Of a stretch of 64,000 nt of DNA, positions 32,401-42,664 are shown piece by piece. The notes under the pieces are model-generated. The model was not told the DNA's origin, did not search any database, and saw only the letters and a list, made by a program, of their open reading frames with translations. Position 1 is the first letter of the stretch. Each line of letters begins with the position of its first letter. Where the stretch lies: NCBI GenBank assembly GCA_949751835.1, contig CATKHK010000050.1, forward strand, positions 124,001 through 188,000, given 5' to 3'. The position numbers and the translations under genes are program-made. This DNA is from Blepharisma japonicum. Lineage: Eukaryota; Ciliophora; Heterotrichea; Heterotrichida; Blepharismidae.

Positions 32401-33796
32401 TAATTTTAAATTAATTGATCATGAAAAAGAAAACTGGAAACAAAAATTCGAACAAAAAGTAACAGAATTTGAGTGTTTATCACAAACTTCAGAACAAGAA
32501 AAAGAGAAAATACTAATTGAATCATCAAATTTAAAGCAGTCATATATAGATGAAAACTTGCAATTAAAGAAAAATAATGAGGATTTGATATTCGAAAATT
32601 CCAGACTACAAAATGAAATTAAAAAAATTGAACAACAATATGAAGCATTAAAATCTCACCCCAATCATGAAGAGAATAAAGAAAAGCATGACAAAAAAGA
32701 CCAAGAAATAAGGACCACAATAATCTCAATTGAAGGGAAAAATAAGCAAATAGCCTCTCTTTTAGAAGAAAATTCTAAGCTTAAGTTAAAAATCCATTTT
32801 CTCAGTGAAGTTCCAGATAAAGAGCTTAGAGAAAGACTAGCTATATTAACCAATCGTAATCGAGACCTTGAGCAAATAATCCAAAATCGCAGTATCGATG
32901 AAAACACGACAGAAATCCGAAAAATGAAAGAAATTTTTACCAAACAAATAGAGATACTTACCAGAGACTGCGAGACTTCACAAAAATTGCTTCAAGAAGC
33001 CAATAAAAGGACAGCCCAAGAGACTGCAGAACTACACAAAATTATTGAAAAATTAACAAAAGAGCTAGCAGTTAAGCAAGTCCAGTTAACTCATAAGGCC
33101 GTTGATGGATGCAATATTATAGCAGTTTATAAAAAAGTGAAACATGAAAGCCAAACATGGTTTTTAGCCAAAATTGAGCAGCAATCAGATCTTCTTTGGT
33201 TAAAACAAAATGAAATCGATAAGAAAGAAGCGGATTTTATTGATTATTGCAAAGATTATGAGCTACTTTATGAAGAATTGAAGTCGAGATATGAAAATGC
33301 CTTAAAAGAAGTCGCATTTTTGGAAAAAGAGTATTTAAAAGCAAAATTGCTGATAGACAAAATTGAAGAAAATTTAGAAGAGCAGAACTGCATTAAAGGA
33401 TTTTTGAATATCAAAAAAATTGTGGAAGATAATAAAACTTCTGAAGAAATCCCAGAGGTATTGCCAACCCCTAGAAACTATCAACCTTCAGCTTTAACTA
33501 ATCGCTCAGATCCTTCAAATACGCTTGAACAAGTGATAAATCAATTGAAATCACCGCGAATGGTTGTAGATGAAACTGATATCATTTCTCTGCAACAAGG
33601 ATTTTCTAATGTTGTAGGGGATGAAAGCATTTTTAATGCTTCCAGTAAATCTTCATCCTTGATTTCAGATAATTCATTATCACAAGACCTCCAGAAAATA
33701 ATCCAAGAAAAAAATGAAGAACTTCTTGATAAAGATGAAAAATTAAAAGATTACGAAGAACAAATTCAAAAACTCAAGTCCCAGCTGAAAAATTAA
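29492..33796 (+). CDS. Giant coiled-coil protein
   Basis: 1434 residues, single exon, no TGA. The first 150 residues are helical but not obviously coiled coil (SNLQARIVALQNQYLNF, a Pro-containing segment TPRNLFDILARE); residues about 155-1290 are nearly unbroken Glu/Lys/Asn/Leu heptads, with a short break near 760-800; the last 150 are Ser/Pro-containing with a final short coil. Such proteins in ciliates are often basal-body, cortical or kinetodesmal components, but no family motif is visible. Gene 33828-34979 starts 31 bp downstream. Confidence 0.8.
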   Translation: MIKNSEKHQKRPDRNSINEVVSNLQARIVALQNQYLNFVSFCVEMIKNHRLNVDHTLRLEPNTPRNLFDILAREGELLEQSLKAAGNMNTKMFEGKEFQKAFEQAQTDVLKILTEDMPKSYQKAYIHGIFNSLADICISQNRTRSFDSDLRQNLKESENKISQLMAELRELKEESRKKDIHVDLMQEEIEKSNQTVKVYQTKISELSAKLMSKEDEIKLLNENSQKRDEEDFGKSLSRLRKFRSPDGLDCRKTFTNTYEFQQDSFKNSEDLKRENSLLKERLLKVTKERDKYKNSNKSKEFDDYKVFYENLGEKLSELSIAIEKFIENSRYLYDSSAQAQISAFSNEYAEIMNKIIEIMRSKTKHKPRSSSPSKNKEIQLKIPNSQKGFETECTSTKDFGDLENEHKLTVERFICEIKELTDKNNILVRENENLKNKRNASQSKQREEILFTESQNSFDKNRAKRDIKAKEMTVLFEKEEEIKRLKAVIQYFEYKNKKPELRIQNEGKIKIDQPYRTQNVLEHIRKQLNDKEKENLILLDDINKARGQIKELGEIQIFKEKSFVMMKENYEKMISLNENAEKVASNYITTIADLNDKLENEKKNTLELKQIIELAKENKEKLESSINFMNAKYNTEKEFYQKSLDEDEKKIKELSSIILEMKNAIDLNEKYRAENIFYEKSLKENETKILEMTINIENFEKNKKETTDELKKLQIINSGLISEVKSLNLKYEFLKSKNEESIKSNQEALKQQVLTIEKLNIIDIGEEKYSTTDQATSLSSIFIKDNDFECANIKSLIISFFDDFHEKLKLKTSVENDIRQKLAKIENLSKKLLKIKEKMTNNEKIISELKENIKILENKLDMSQLSCVKLEKEKSELDLEIDHLSHIYTSKIRENEDINRSLGLLRIENDSMKSDLAKTVEESIKFKDENKNLQILNEKLNSDILKLRENNLEISNQNQKLAKELKNSEINFKLIDHEKENWKQKFEQKVTEFECLSQTSEQEKEKILIESSNLKQSYIDENLQLKKNNEDLIFENSRLQNEIKKIEQQYEALKSHPNHEENKEKHDKKDQEIRTTIISIEGKNKQIASLLEENSKLKLKIHFLSEVPDKELRERLAILTNRNRDLEQIIQNRSIDENTTEIRKMKEIFTKQIEILTRDCETSQKLLQEANKRTAQETAELHKIIEKLTKELAVKQVQLTHKAVDGCNIIAVYKKVKHESQTWFLAKIEQQSDLLWLKQNEIDKKEADFIDYCKDYELLYEELKSRYENALKEVAFLEKEYLKAKLLIDKIEENLEEQNCIKGFLNIKKIVEDNKTSEEIPEVLPTPRNYQPSALTNRSDPSNTLEQVINQLKSPRMVVDETDIISLQQGFSNVVGDESIFNASSKSSSLISDNSLSQDLQKIIQEKNEELLDKDEKLKDYEEQIQKLKSQLKN

Positions 33797-33827
33797 TATG
33801 AAATTTCTTATTATTTATAATTTTAAT

Positions 33828-34979
33828 ATGGCAGTTGCTATAAAACCTCATGAAGCTTTTCGTGTGCAAGTAGTTCTTCGAGATTGTGTCAAGAAATTGC
33901 AGTTCTTAGGAACTGTCATGCAAACTTTAAAATCTGAAGGTAGAGATGACGCTACTGAACTAATGGGCGATGAAATCTCTCGTATTATTTCGGAGCAGCG
34001 CAGTCTTGAACAGCAATACGCTCTACGTGTAAAAGAACGCTCCTCTCTTACTGGCATCGCCAATAAACAAAAATCGCTTGAAGTCAAAGACAAAATTAAA
34101 GAAATTGCCAACGCTTTGAGGGAAAATACGAGACATTTGTGCAGGGTTTTAAAAGATAACCCAAATCTCCAGGATAATTTGTTAAAAATTGAAAGGGATA
34201 GACAGCAACTTGTAGTAGTTTTAGAAGACTTGATGAATGATATGTTCTCTATGAATTATCATTCATTTGCGTATAAAGTGTCTGAAGAGCTGCAGTTACA
34301 AGACCTTTTAGGGAAGAAAAAGCAGCAGGAAAAAGAAACCTCGACAAATGCCAAGCAGCTACAAGAAGATTATAAAAAGGAACTGCAAGAGTACCAGAAT
34401 GAGACAAAAGAAGCACAGCTAGAAATACAGAGAAGGAGAGATGAACTTGCTGAGGCGAAAAAAGCTCAGAATTTTCAAGTGAAATATAAGGATAAAGATT
34501 TAAATGCAAATTTTGGGAGCCAGTATAGAGGGTATCAGGAGGAAGAAAAGCAGTGACTAGATCAAATTGAGGATTTGAAGAAAAAAAAAGAAATGGAGCT
34601 AAAGGTCCATCAAAGACTTTCTGCATTTATGGAAAAAGGAAGAGTCAATATGCAAAAAGACATTGAAGAATGGAAACAAAAAAAGGAATCCGATGTAAAA
34701 GATCTAGTACTAAGAATCAATCAAATTAGCACGAAAAAAGAAAACGCCAAAAAGAAACTGGAAGCTCTTACAGAAGAAATTGAATCTGAAAAGAAAAGGC
34801 TAACAGAGAAAGAAAGAGAAGAAAAAGAACGAGAAGACAGACTCAGAGAAGAGCGAGAAGATAATGAAAGAAAATACAAAGCCTGTCAAGTTCTCGCAAG
34901 AGAATTTTTGAAATACAAAGAAATTATGAGTAAATTAAGACCAAAAAAGAAAAAAGGGGGAAAGAAAAAGGCTAAATAA
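33828..34979 (+). CDS. DRC9: DRC9/IQCG nexin-dynein regulatory complex subunit
   Basis: 383 residues. I start at MAVAIKPHEAF rather than at the in-frame ATG at 33798, which lies one base after the stop of the preceding gene. The protein is helical, with LQDNLLKIERDRQQLVVVLEDLM matching the conserved core of IQCG (in which KI.R.R..L..VL.DL is typical), then a long coiled coil and a Lys-rich end KKKKGGKKKAK. Human IQCG is 443 aa. DRC9 is part of the nexin-dynein regulatory complex that controls ciliary bending. One TGA-Trp at 34554-34556. The IQ motif is not obvious here. Confidence 0.75.
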
Positions 34980-35017
34980 AATTTATTATAAGATTTGTCA
35001 TAATATCTACTTATTTA

Positions 35018-36040
35018 TTATTCTCCTTCCTTATACTTCCATAGCATTGGGATTTCTTTTTTGATAAACGCCATAACTCCAGTTGATAGTAAACACATAG
35101 GAACTAAATATAAAAGTGCCGGCTGTTCTTTTTCCATCAATATCATTGCTAAATTAGTCATCAAAATCCCGATTGAGTATCCTACAATTGTTGTGAAAAA
35201 ATAAAGCTTTTGCTCCTTCATTTCTTTCTTATTTTCTCTGAATAAATCATAACGAAGAGCTAATGCAATAAAAATTCCAGGTAAAATAATATCACCAAGC
35301 CCGATCATAGAAAAATCTCCTGTGCCTTTAGGGAAAAGCAGCTTAATAGGTCCATCAATTGATTTTGCTACAGTTATCATGATGTCAGTGCCGAATACAA
35401 AGAAAACATCGTATACGATTAAACCTGCTAAAAGCCCATAGCCGACTTTAAATGATCCTAAAGGCATATTTTCTATTGCGTGAATGGTAAAAGCAATTCC
35501 AAAAACATTGTTTAGGACCCAATTTTTGGTAAAAATGTATAATAGGCCTATAGGGGTAGCAATTAAATAGGAAATGATGTCTTGCTTGGTAACTTCAAGA
35601 ATTTCTGGTTTAGGGACGAAATAAGGGATGCAGATGGTTTTGGTCCATTTAAAAGTGCTTTCACAGAATTTTAAGTGCTTGAAATAAAGGTAAATATATG
35701 ATTTTAAGCAGTAAATTCCTATAATAAGGAAATATATGGATAGAAGGAAATTGACCAATTCTGGATTGATATATTTGATGCAGACATAAAGGCCTATAAG
35801 AACACTTGCAGCCACCAAAGGAAATCTTAAAGCTTCTGCAGTATCAAGGGGTTCGATTTCTTGTTCTTCTTCATTAGAACCATGGTAGAATGGGGATAAT
35901 TTTCTTGATCGCATTGACCCTATGTAAATAGGGACCAGTGAAAAGCAGAGGAGATTGAATGAGATAGGAAGTGGATAAAACTGCAAAATTGTGGTGACAA
36001 TAGCCAATAAGCCAAAGCCGATCAAAAATGACTTTGACAT
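35018..36040 (-). CDS. HM13: Signal peptide peptidase (presenilin-type aspartyl protease)
   Basis: 340 residues, about nine membrane segments. Catalytic motifs of the SPP/SPPL family are all present: YD (D211 in GLIVYDVFFVFG), GLGD (D250 in MIGLGDIILPG) and QPALLYLVP (PAL at 307-309). These intramembrane proteases cleave signal peptides and type II membrane proteins in the ER. Length is typical of SPP (about 340-380). The C-terminus lacks an obvious KKxx retrieval motif (ends KYKEGE). No TGA or intron. Confidence 0.93.
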   Translation of the reverse strand: MSKSFLIGFGLLAIVTTILQFYPLPISFNLLCFSLVPIYIGSMRSRKLSPFYHGSNEEEQEIEPLDTAEALRFPLVAASVLIGLYVCIKYINPELVNFLLSIYFLIIGIYCLKSYIYLYFKHLKFCESTFKWTKTICIPYFVPKPEILEVTKQDIISYLIATPIGLLYIFTKNWVLNNVFGIAFTIHAIENMPLGSFKVGYGLLAGLIVYDVFFVFGTDIMITVAKSIDGPIKLLFPKGTGDFSMIGLGDIILPGIFIALALRYDLFRENKKEMKEQKLYFFTTIVGYSIGILMTNLAMILMEKEQPALLYLVPMCLLSTGVMAFIKKEIPMLWKYKEGE

Positions 36041-36359
36041 GACTATATTTATTATTAATCTGACTAAAAATGGAATATTAAGCTTAACTATTTAAACTTT
36101 AATTCTGAAAAAGTTTTTATATTAATTGCCAATGATTAAAATAAAATAATCATAAGTGATTTTGCTTCAATTAATATATTAGCTTGACTTATACTGAATT
36201 ATGATTTAATTTTAATAATAAATCTTATTGATTAATTTTGATAAAATAATTAGATCTGTCTGTTATTAAAGACATGCTTTTTTGATATATAATTGTTCCC
36301 CAATTAATAAAAATGCTTATATGCCTAAAAGATAATCTTGAATACCTCTTTTATAAAAT
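36041..36359. other. Divergent intergenic region, no gene seen
   Basis: About 320 bp AT-rich spacer between the starts of the SPP gene (minus) and the 303-residue gene (plus). Confidence 0.5.
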
Positions 36360-37271
36360 ATGGAAACAGTCGTTACAAGCATCAAACTAGGCTTCGGGAT
36401 TCCCTTTGATATTCCTTGCGGAGAAATAAAAACCTTTATAGCAACGAGCTCTGATGAAACTTCTCAATTCCACTCAGAAATCCAACAAAAAACAGGTCAA
36501 TCCTTTTCTGAGTTTACCACATATATAATTATCCCTTGCATATCTCCAGATGCTGCAACCACTCTTCAAAACCTATTTTCACAGCATTGGCAATCTTCAT
36601 TATCTCAACAACCCTCCTCTGATCCTTTAGTAGAATTCATAAAAAAGCTTTCGAAATCTGACGATTCTGAAGGAAGAATTTTTGATGCTGATTTTTCAGT
36701 TAATACCAAAAATTTACTTATAAAATTAACTCCAGTATCACAGAAACTTGAACAATACCACGGTATGTATGAGATGGTAAAATCTATGGCACAGAAAATA
36801 CTTTCATCTAAGCAGCACGCATCATTAAATATTTCATTAGGAAGAAGTATCACTGATATTTTAAGCTCAAGAAATGTCCTTATTGGGTTATGGCAATCTA
36901 TGAAAATAGAGTTTGATTTGAATTATAAATCAAGCTTATCTGAAGATTTAATGACTTTAAGCCAGCAAATGGGAGGAACTGAAGGGTTAAGAGATAAATT
37001 GCGAGTTCTTGCTGCATATGAAGGGATGACAATTAATTTGAATTTTTGCGACATTACTCAGATTCCACAAATAATCAAAGACTCTTTGAAAACCCAAGTA
37101 AATTTTGATGCCCCAAGAACCATGCTTAACCGTGCCTTCTCAAATTTGATGCCAACACTAATTCAATGTGTTGAAGGGGAAGTTACTTTCATGGTAGGTA
37201 CAGCAGATGCGATTGGAGAACTGAAAATTAGACTTCCTGGATTTTCTGAGTTTTTAAGCTTAACTAACTAG
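36360..37271 (+). CDS. Hypothetical protein, 303 residues
   Basis: Single exon, no TGA, TAG stop. The sequence is a well-mixed globular alpha/beta protein starting METVVTSIKLGFGIPFD, with helices such as NVLIGLWQSMKIEFDLNYKSS and a closing beta segment EVTFMVGTADAIGELKIRLPG. No signal peptide or membrane segment. I do not recognise a family; composition and even codon use suggest a real, folded protein. Confidence 0.7.
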   Translation: METVVTSIKLGFGIPFDIPCGEIKTFIATSSDETSQFHSEIQQKTGQSFSEFTTYIIIPCISPDAATTLQNLFSQHWQSSLSQQPSSDPLVEFIKKLSKSDDSEGRIFDADFSVNTKNLLIKLTPVSQKLEQYHGMYEMVKSMAQKILSSKQHASLNISLGRSITDILSSRNVLIGLWQSMKIEFDLNYKSSLSEDLMTLSQQMGGTEGLRDKLRVLAAYEGMTINLNFCDITQIPQIIKDSLKTQVNFDAPRTMLNRAFSNLMPTLIQCVEGEVTFMVGTADAIGELKIRLPGFSEFLSLTN

Positions 37272-37447
37272 TGAATTATGATTTTAAAAATTTACTACAT
37301 AATCTTGCTATGCAAGAATTTTTGAATGTAATCATGCCAGTTATTAAATGGAATATGCTCTTCGAAAACTTTAGAAAACAGCAAATCGAATGGGATTTGA
37401 CCAATAAAGTCACGCTTTTCACTGTTTATCTTAGCTGCTTCACATGT

Positions 37448-40200
37448 CTAATTATTTAATACCAGTATAAAAAATTGTTTTATAGGGTCTTGAGTAAAAA
37501 TCTTACGATTTTGACGATGATTTTTTTTCGATTTCTTTTTTGGTGACGAATTATTAGTTTCTGAGGATTTTATTGACTTTAAGATGTCAAGTTCTAATAA
37601 TTCTGATTTATGGTCTGAGGATGCAAAAGTTTGAGAAAATTTTGTTTTATTATCGTAATTTAGAGGAATTTGCTTATCATTTGATGATTTTTGAGTTTTA
37701 CCTGATGAATTTTCTATTTGCAATACTTCTCTTTTGACTTCATTGGTATGCCATTGGTCTTTTAATAAATATTTATTCTGAATTTCTACATTATCTTTAG
37801 CTGTTGCAGCAGTTTCCATTGAAAGATGATTTGGATCTATTTTTAGTTCGGATTGAGATTCCATTGTAAAAAATTCTTTTTCGGCAAATTTCGAAGAAGG
37901 CTTTGTTTCTAAAATAACTTCTTTATTTTTTTCTGACTTTATAAAAATGCTTTCAAATTGAATATGAACTTTTAAAGGAGGATTGGATTTAGACTCAATT
38001 TTGATTATGGAAGTAGCTTCTAAAAGCAGTTTTTGAGCTCTCATTGGAAGGAAATATATTTGATTCTGGCTTTGTATTTCTAATATTGGGTGCTTAATAT
38101 TTTTAGTAGTTTTTGATGAGTCTTTATATATTTCTACAGTCAAAATTTGAGATTTGTCAATTGAAAGATTTTGTTTTCTTTTATCAACTAAAGAATGATT
38201 TTGCACTTCATTTATTTCTAAAGTCTTTAGAATTTCATTCATTTCTCCTGCAGGCTCTGCCTTGAATTTCTCAGATTTATTTATTTTAAGGTTTTCATTT
38301 TGTATGAAAATCGTGTTTATATAATTTTCTATTGATAAAAATCCTTGTAATTTTACAGCCGGCAATGCTTCAATTATAAGTTGTTCTTTATTTTTTCTGT
38401 CTATGCATATTTTTGATAATTTTTCTATTGAAAAATGATTATTATTCACTTTTAATGCTATTTTATCTTCTTTTTCGTAGCTATTTTCAATAAATATTGC
38501 TGGATTGTGGCTGATACAAAGCTGAGGCTTGATAGTTCCTACAATTTTAATTGTAGGCATAGTTTTAGTTGAAAATAATTTAGTTATACTCTTTTCAATA
38601 GAAAAAATAGGTACATTTTCAACTGAAAGCATCTCTTGATGCTTTCTTTCAATAAAAACTGCTTTAATTTTTTCAACTGACAATTCTTTTTTATTTTCAT
38701 TCTTTTCAATAGATAAAATAGGTATATTTTCAACTGAAAGCATCTCTTGATGCTTTCTTTCAATAAAAACTGCTTTAATTTTTTCAATTGACAATTCTTT
38801 TTATTTTCTTTCACACTAACATTTACTAAAGTTTCAATTTGAAGTTCGATTATTTCTTTTTTCACAAAAATTTCATCTAATTGTTTACTCATTCTTAATT
38901 TTGAATAGTCTTTAAAAGGCAAAATCTTCACATTATTCAATTTTTCTGTTATAAGCTCGACAAAGCTCAATTTCGATTCTTTCTTTTTTATTTCCACGTC
39001 AACAGTTTTAATTATCTCGTTTTTTCTTTTCATTTTTGCTTCAATCTTAATAGACGGTAAAACTTCATCACTTAAAATTGCTTTTTCTCTGACAGAGTCT
39101 ACAAAACTTTGAAACTGCCCATATTTCGATTTAGGCGAGCTGAGCACAAAAAATTGTTTTTCATCTGGAACCTCTTCGCTCTCTAATGCTTCTCCAAGAT
39201 TTTCTGTCTCAATAGTCATTGTCCTTCTTCAATCCTGCATTTTCTTTTGTCTTAAACTATTAAGATTTTCTTGATCATTAATTTTTATATCTTGCCCAGG
39301 CTCATGTGTAACTATTGTAGTTTCCATTTCGTCTTCAGCGTGATTACTATATCCTGCTTCTGACACAAAAGTGGTCCTCATTTTGTCCTTTTCATGCAAC
39401 TTTTGAAGGTTTTCAATCAAAATCTTTTGATGAATAATTTCATTTCTATAGACCTCAGACTGTTCTTGTAATTCAGATTTTTCGCACTGAAGGTTTTCTA
39501 TTTCTTGATTAGCGTCTTCTAATTCTTTTCTTATAGATCCATTCTGAAATTTCAATCTTTCTGAATTATTTTTTTCAATTTTTAGCGAGTTTTCTAAATC
39601 TTTAATTTGAAAATGAAGACCTTCTGCATCTTCTATTTGTTTTCTCAATTCTATTTGAAGTGCGTTTATCTGCTCCTGTTTTAAATCTGGTGGTAGCCTT
39701 TTAACTTCTTGGCTGGCAGCTCTCGATCTAGTGCCTTGTTCTTTCAAAGAAATTTCTTTTTTCAACATCAAAACATCTCTTTTTAGTTGTTTATTTTCAT
39801 TAACCATATCTTTGAAGCCTTGCTCAATGTCATTTAAGTCATGGGATAAGCTTTCAATTCTTTTTTCTTTAATTATGAATTCGTTTAATTGGTCTTGAAT
39901 TTGAGATTTCATTTCTTCAGTCCGAGTCTTTAATGCTTCATTTTTATATGAAACTCTTTGCAGCTTTTGATTGGTTTTTTCATAGAGTTGGTGGATTTTG
40001 AACGCGACGTTGACACACTCTTTCGCTTTTTTGTAGGCATCCGAAACTTCGGCCATGAGCTCTTCAACTATTTCTTCTGGATCTGATATAGATGTTTTTT
40101 GGGAAATAGTGGCCCTGCTAAAATAAGCGTTAAATTTTTCAAGGTGCCTTATGAGTCCAGGAATCTCTGCCTCGTTTAGTTTAGCTAAAGAACTTGACAT
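37448..40200 (-). CDS. Coiled-coil plus SIEK-repeat protein with one frameshift
   Basis: One gene of about 917 residues. Residues 1-320 are helical/coiled coil (start MSSSLAKLNEAEIPGLIRHL). The frame crosses a TGA-Trp at 39229-39231 into a long beta-like region of degenerate repeats built on hSIEK..I.hhh (LSIEKIKAVFIER, FSIEKLSKICIDR, LSIENYINTIFIQ). Near 38795-38812 the frame is lost by one base in an A-run (AAAAAG versus AAAAAAG in the tandem copy), then the downstream frame continues 448 codons to TAG. It may be an assembly/sequencing indel, a real mutation or a frameshift site. A 20-nt GT..AG segment here would also mend the frame but is longer than the other introns. Function unknown. 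Confidence 0.6.
38597..38818 (-). repeat. Tandem 111-bp coding repeat, two copies
   Basis: Two adjacent units encode KKELS(I/V)EKIKAVFIERK...EMLSVEN(I/V)PI(L/F)SIEK. They differ at few bases, one being the missing A in the upstream copy, so the duplication is recent. Confidence 0.8.
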
Positions 40201-41158
40201 TTTGGGTGAAAAAATATAAACATTTTTAAATAAAATTCGTTTTGATAATAAAATCCAAATTTACTTGAAATATAATCAAAATTTATATATCAAAATTTCA
40301 ATAAGCTTCCTTCAAGCAACAATGAGTTTATAAGTGTTTTATTAAATTTTAAAAATAACTAGTATTGATGTGATCAATAGAATACATAATTTACGTTAGT
40401 ATTAAGATATGAATAAAATTTATAATGAAATTCTAAAGTATCTTTCTTAACCGCGATTTTCTAAAATAATACATTCACATGGGCAATCAGTTTCAAAAAA
40501 CAATTATTAAGATATTTAAATTGAATTACAGTCCTATTATATATGGAAAGCATGCATCTTATTTAATCTCTTTTTAAATTAATAATGAACCTTTCTAAAA
40601 ATTAATGCTACATGTGCTTGAATAGCAACTAAAAATAACTATAGATTTTTTGATTTGTATTTTCTTCAAATCATAATTTATTAAATTATTATAAAATGTA
40701 AAAATGTAGTTTAGCATTTATAATAAAATGCTTAAAAGAAATAAAATAATGCACAATAATCAAATAATATTTTTTAATGAGTTTTGCTTAAATCAAGAAA
40801 AAATATTTTGCTATTAATAGAAAGGATAAGAAGATGCAGAAAAACTTCTTAGCATCTTTTAAAATTCCTAATCAGACTAAATGTCTTTACTAATTCATTA
40901 TATGGCTCTTAAAAGTTTTTCAGGTGGTGCTGCAGTTTTTCGAAAATTATATCTTAAAAATAAAACAGTAAAGTGATATGTTGCTAGCTGGCATAAGGCT
41001 GATGTCTGAACTAGTTTAATCAGCATTTCTTAATTAACTGGTAAGAGGTTAGAAGAGCCATGCTGATTTGCTTACAAATCTAATATTTATCCCTCAATTT
41101 GTTAACTTATTAACTTATACGATCTAAAGCTATTACTGATATAATAAATTTATTAAAT
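40201..41158. other. Intergenic, no gene seen
   Basis: About 960 bp, strongly AT-rich, all frames closed. It holds the promoter of the coiled-coil/SIEK gene at its left side and the 3' flank of MDR copy A at its right. No RNA gene recognised. Confidence 0.5.
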
Positions 41159-42160
41159 TTATGAAGCTCTCCTTAGTCTTACTAGGATCTTTGAATCAGT
41201 TTTTTTATCAGAGTATTGTTTAAAAGCATCTTTAACTCCATCCAGTCCCACTTCAGAGTGATAGTCAGTCTTCAATATGTCTCCAATTAAATCTTGAATC
41301 TCATAGCCAACTTCAATCTTTCTCTCTATAGAAGCTTGTTTTAGCCAAGTCGCTAGTCAAAGTCCTTTAACAGTTTTATCACCCCCAATCAAGGACATAG
41401 GACTAGCTTGAACTGGCTGTCCTGAAAGTCCTCCATAAACATGAACGACTCCTTCATTAGCCAATAAGTCTAGCATATCTTGTGTAGAGCTTCCAGCAAT
41501 TGCATCAAATCCAATTTTAGTTCCAAGCTGGCTGGTTACAGCTTTTACAGCATCTTTCCATCCATCATCTGAAGTATTGAATACATGCTCAGCTCCGATT
41601 GATGCTAATATATCAGCTTGCTCTTGTCTCCTAACTAAATTAACTGTAGTGATACTTAATAATTTGCACCATCTAATAAGCATTCTTCCCAAAGCTGAAG
41701 CGGCAGCATTAATTATTACTGAAGTATGATTTCCTTCTTTTAGCTTTTCTATCATATATGCGACAGTCATAGGATTAACTATCAAACTTGCTCCTTGTTC
41801 AAAAGTGACAGAGTCTCTCAAAGGAAATGCAGTAAATGCAGAAGCAATAGAATAATCAGAGTAAGTCCCTTGGGAATCAGCTAAAAAGGCAACTCTTTTT
41901 CCAACAAGAGATTGAGCATATTCATTACTGCCACTTTTTACTACGATGCCGCTGCCTTCACCTCCAAGGGTATAAGGAAGCGATTTTCTTCAATAAATGC
42001 CTGAAGCTCTCATGAGATCGCTAACGTTTATTGGAGCACACTCGACTCTAATTAAGACCTGAGTGTCCTGAAGATCAGGAATTGGTATTTGCTCAACAGC
42101 GATTGAGTCGAAATCACCGTATGAATGAATTCTTGCACTTGCTGCTAATTGTACTTCCAT
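41159..42160 (-). CDS. MDR-family NAD(P)H oxidoreductase, copy A (MECR/quinone reductase-like)
   Basis: 333 residues across TGA-Trp codons (in GIYWRKSLPYTLGGEGSG and GLWLATWLK). GroES-like N-terminal domain with PIPDLQDTQVLIRVECAPIN; cofactor domain with NAAASALGRMLIRWCKLL in place of the usual glycine-rich GxGxxG loop, then LVRRQEQADILASIGAEHVF and VHVYGGLSGQP. No zinc-binding Cys/His set, so it belongs to the zinc-free enoyl-reductase/quinone-reductase branch (VNPMTVAYM is like the MECR VNP.TA.. motif). Substrate unknown. Copy B lies 0.5 kb upstream. Ends in TAA. Confidence 0.87.
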
Positions 42161-42232
42161 ATTATTTTCACCAACGAATTTACGAATAAATCGTTCTCAC
42201 TAAAAAATGGTACCCATTAATTGCTTTATCAG
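42161..42232 (-). promoter_or_regulatory. Upstream region shared with MDR copy B
   Basis: On the plus strand ccaacgaatttac, aataaa..tcgt and ttgctttatcag occur in the same order before both MDR genes, directly next to the ATG. Similarity fades beyond about 75 bp. It probably carries a core promoter retained after duplication. Confidence 0.45.
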
Positions 42233-42664
42233 ATTAATGATTGGAAAAGAAAAATTGCTTCAAAACACATCATAAAATGCTTCTTCTACGAAATTATCTA
42301 AATTTTTAAATAAAGGGAAAGAGTAAAAAAATCTTCGAAATATTTTCAAAGTTCATTTATTATGTCATCAATATTTGAGGATAAAAACCAATAATAATCC
42401 ATGATTGGTTATAACGTCCTAATAAATTTGAAATTCAATTTTAACGACGACCAAGAAGCTAATTAAGTCATAAATTACAGAGCTTGATAGAATTTAAACT
42501 TTCACTTAAGATATGGGCAATAGATTTTAAATAAACACTAAATTCACTTTATTATAAGCATGAACCTAAATTTTTGAGCCTTGCTATATGAAATGCATAG
42601 TTACTTCTAAAATCTATTATTCAAATAAATTAAAGAGCAAGCTTATAATAATTTATTATCTTTA
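42233..42664. other. Intergenic between MDR copies
   Basis: About 430 bp AT-rich, no gene or repeat recognised. Confidence 0.5.

Noticed and set aside
33798-33827. Upstream ATG for DRC9
   Set aside because: One base after the preceding stop codon; the added MKFLIIYNFN is unlike DRC9 N-termini, so the inner ATG is preferred.
37271-37459. Plus-strand open frame of 62 codons after the 303-residue gene
   Set aside because: Starts with a non-ATG codon overlapping the previous stop and runs into the convergent gene; no domain.
38795-38815. 20-nt GTGTGAAAG...AAAAAG intron to repair the SIEK gene
   Set aside because: Would restore frame, but all other introns here are 15-16 nt and the sister repeat shows a simple one-base difference.
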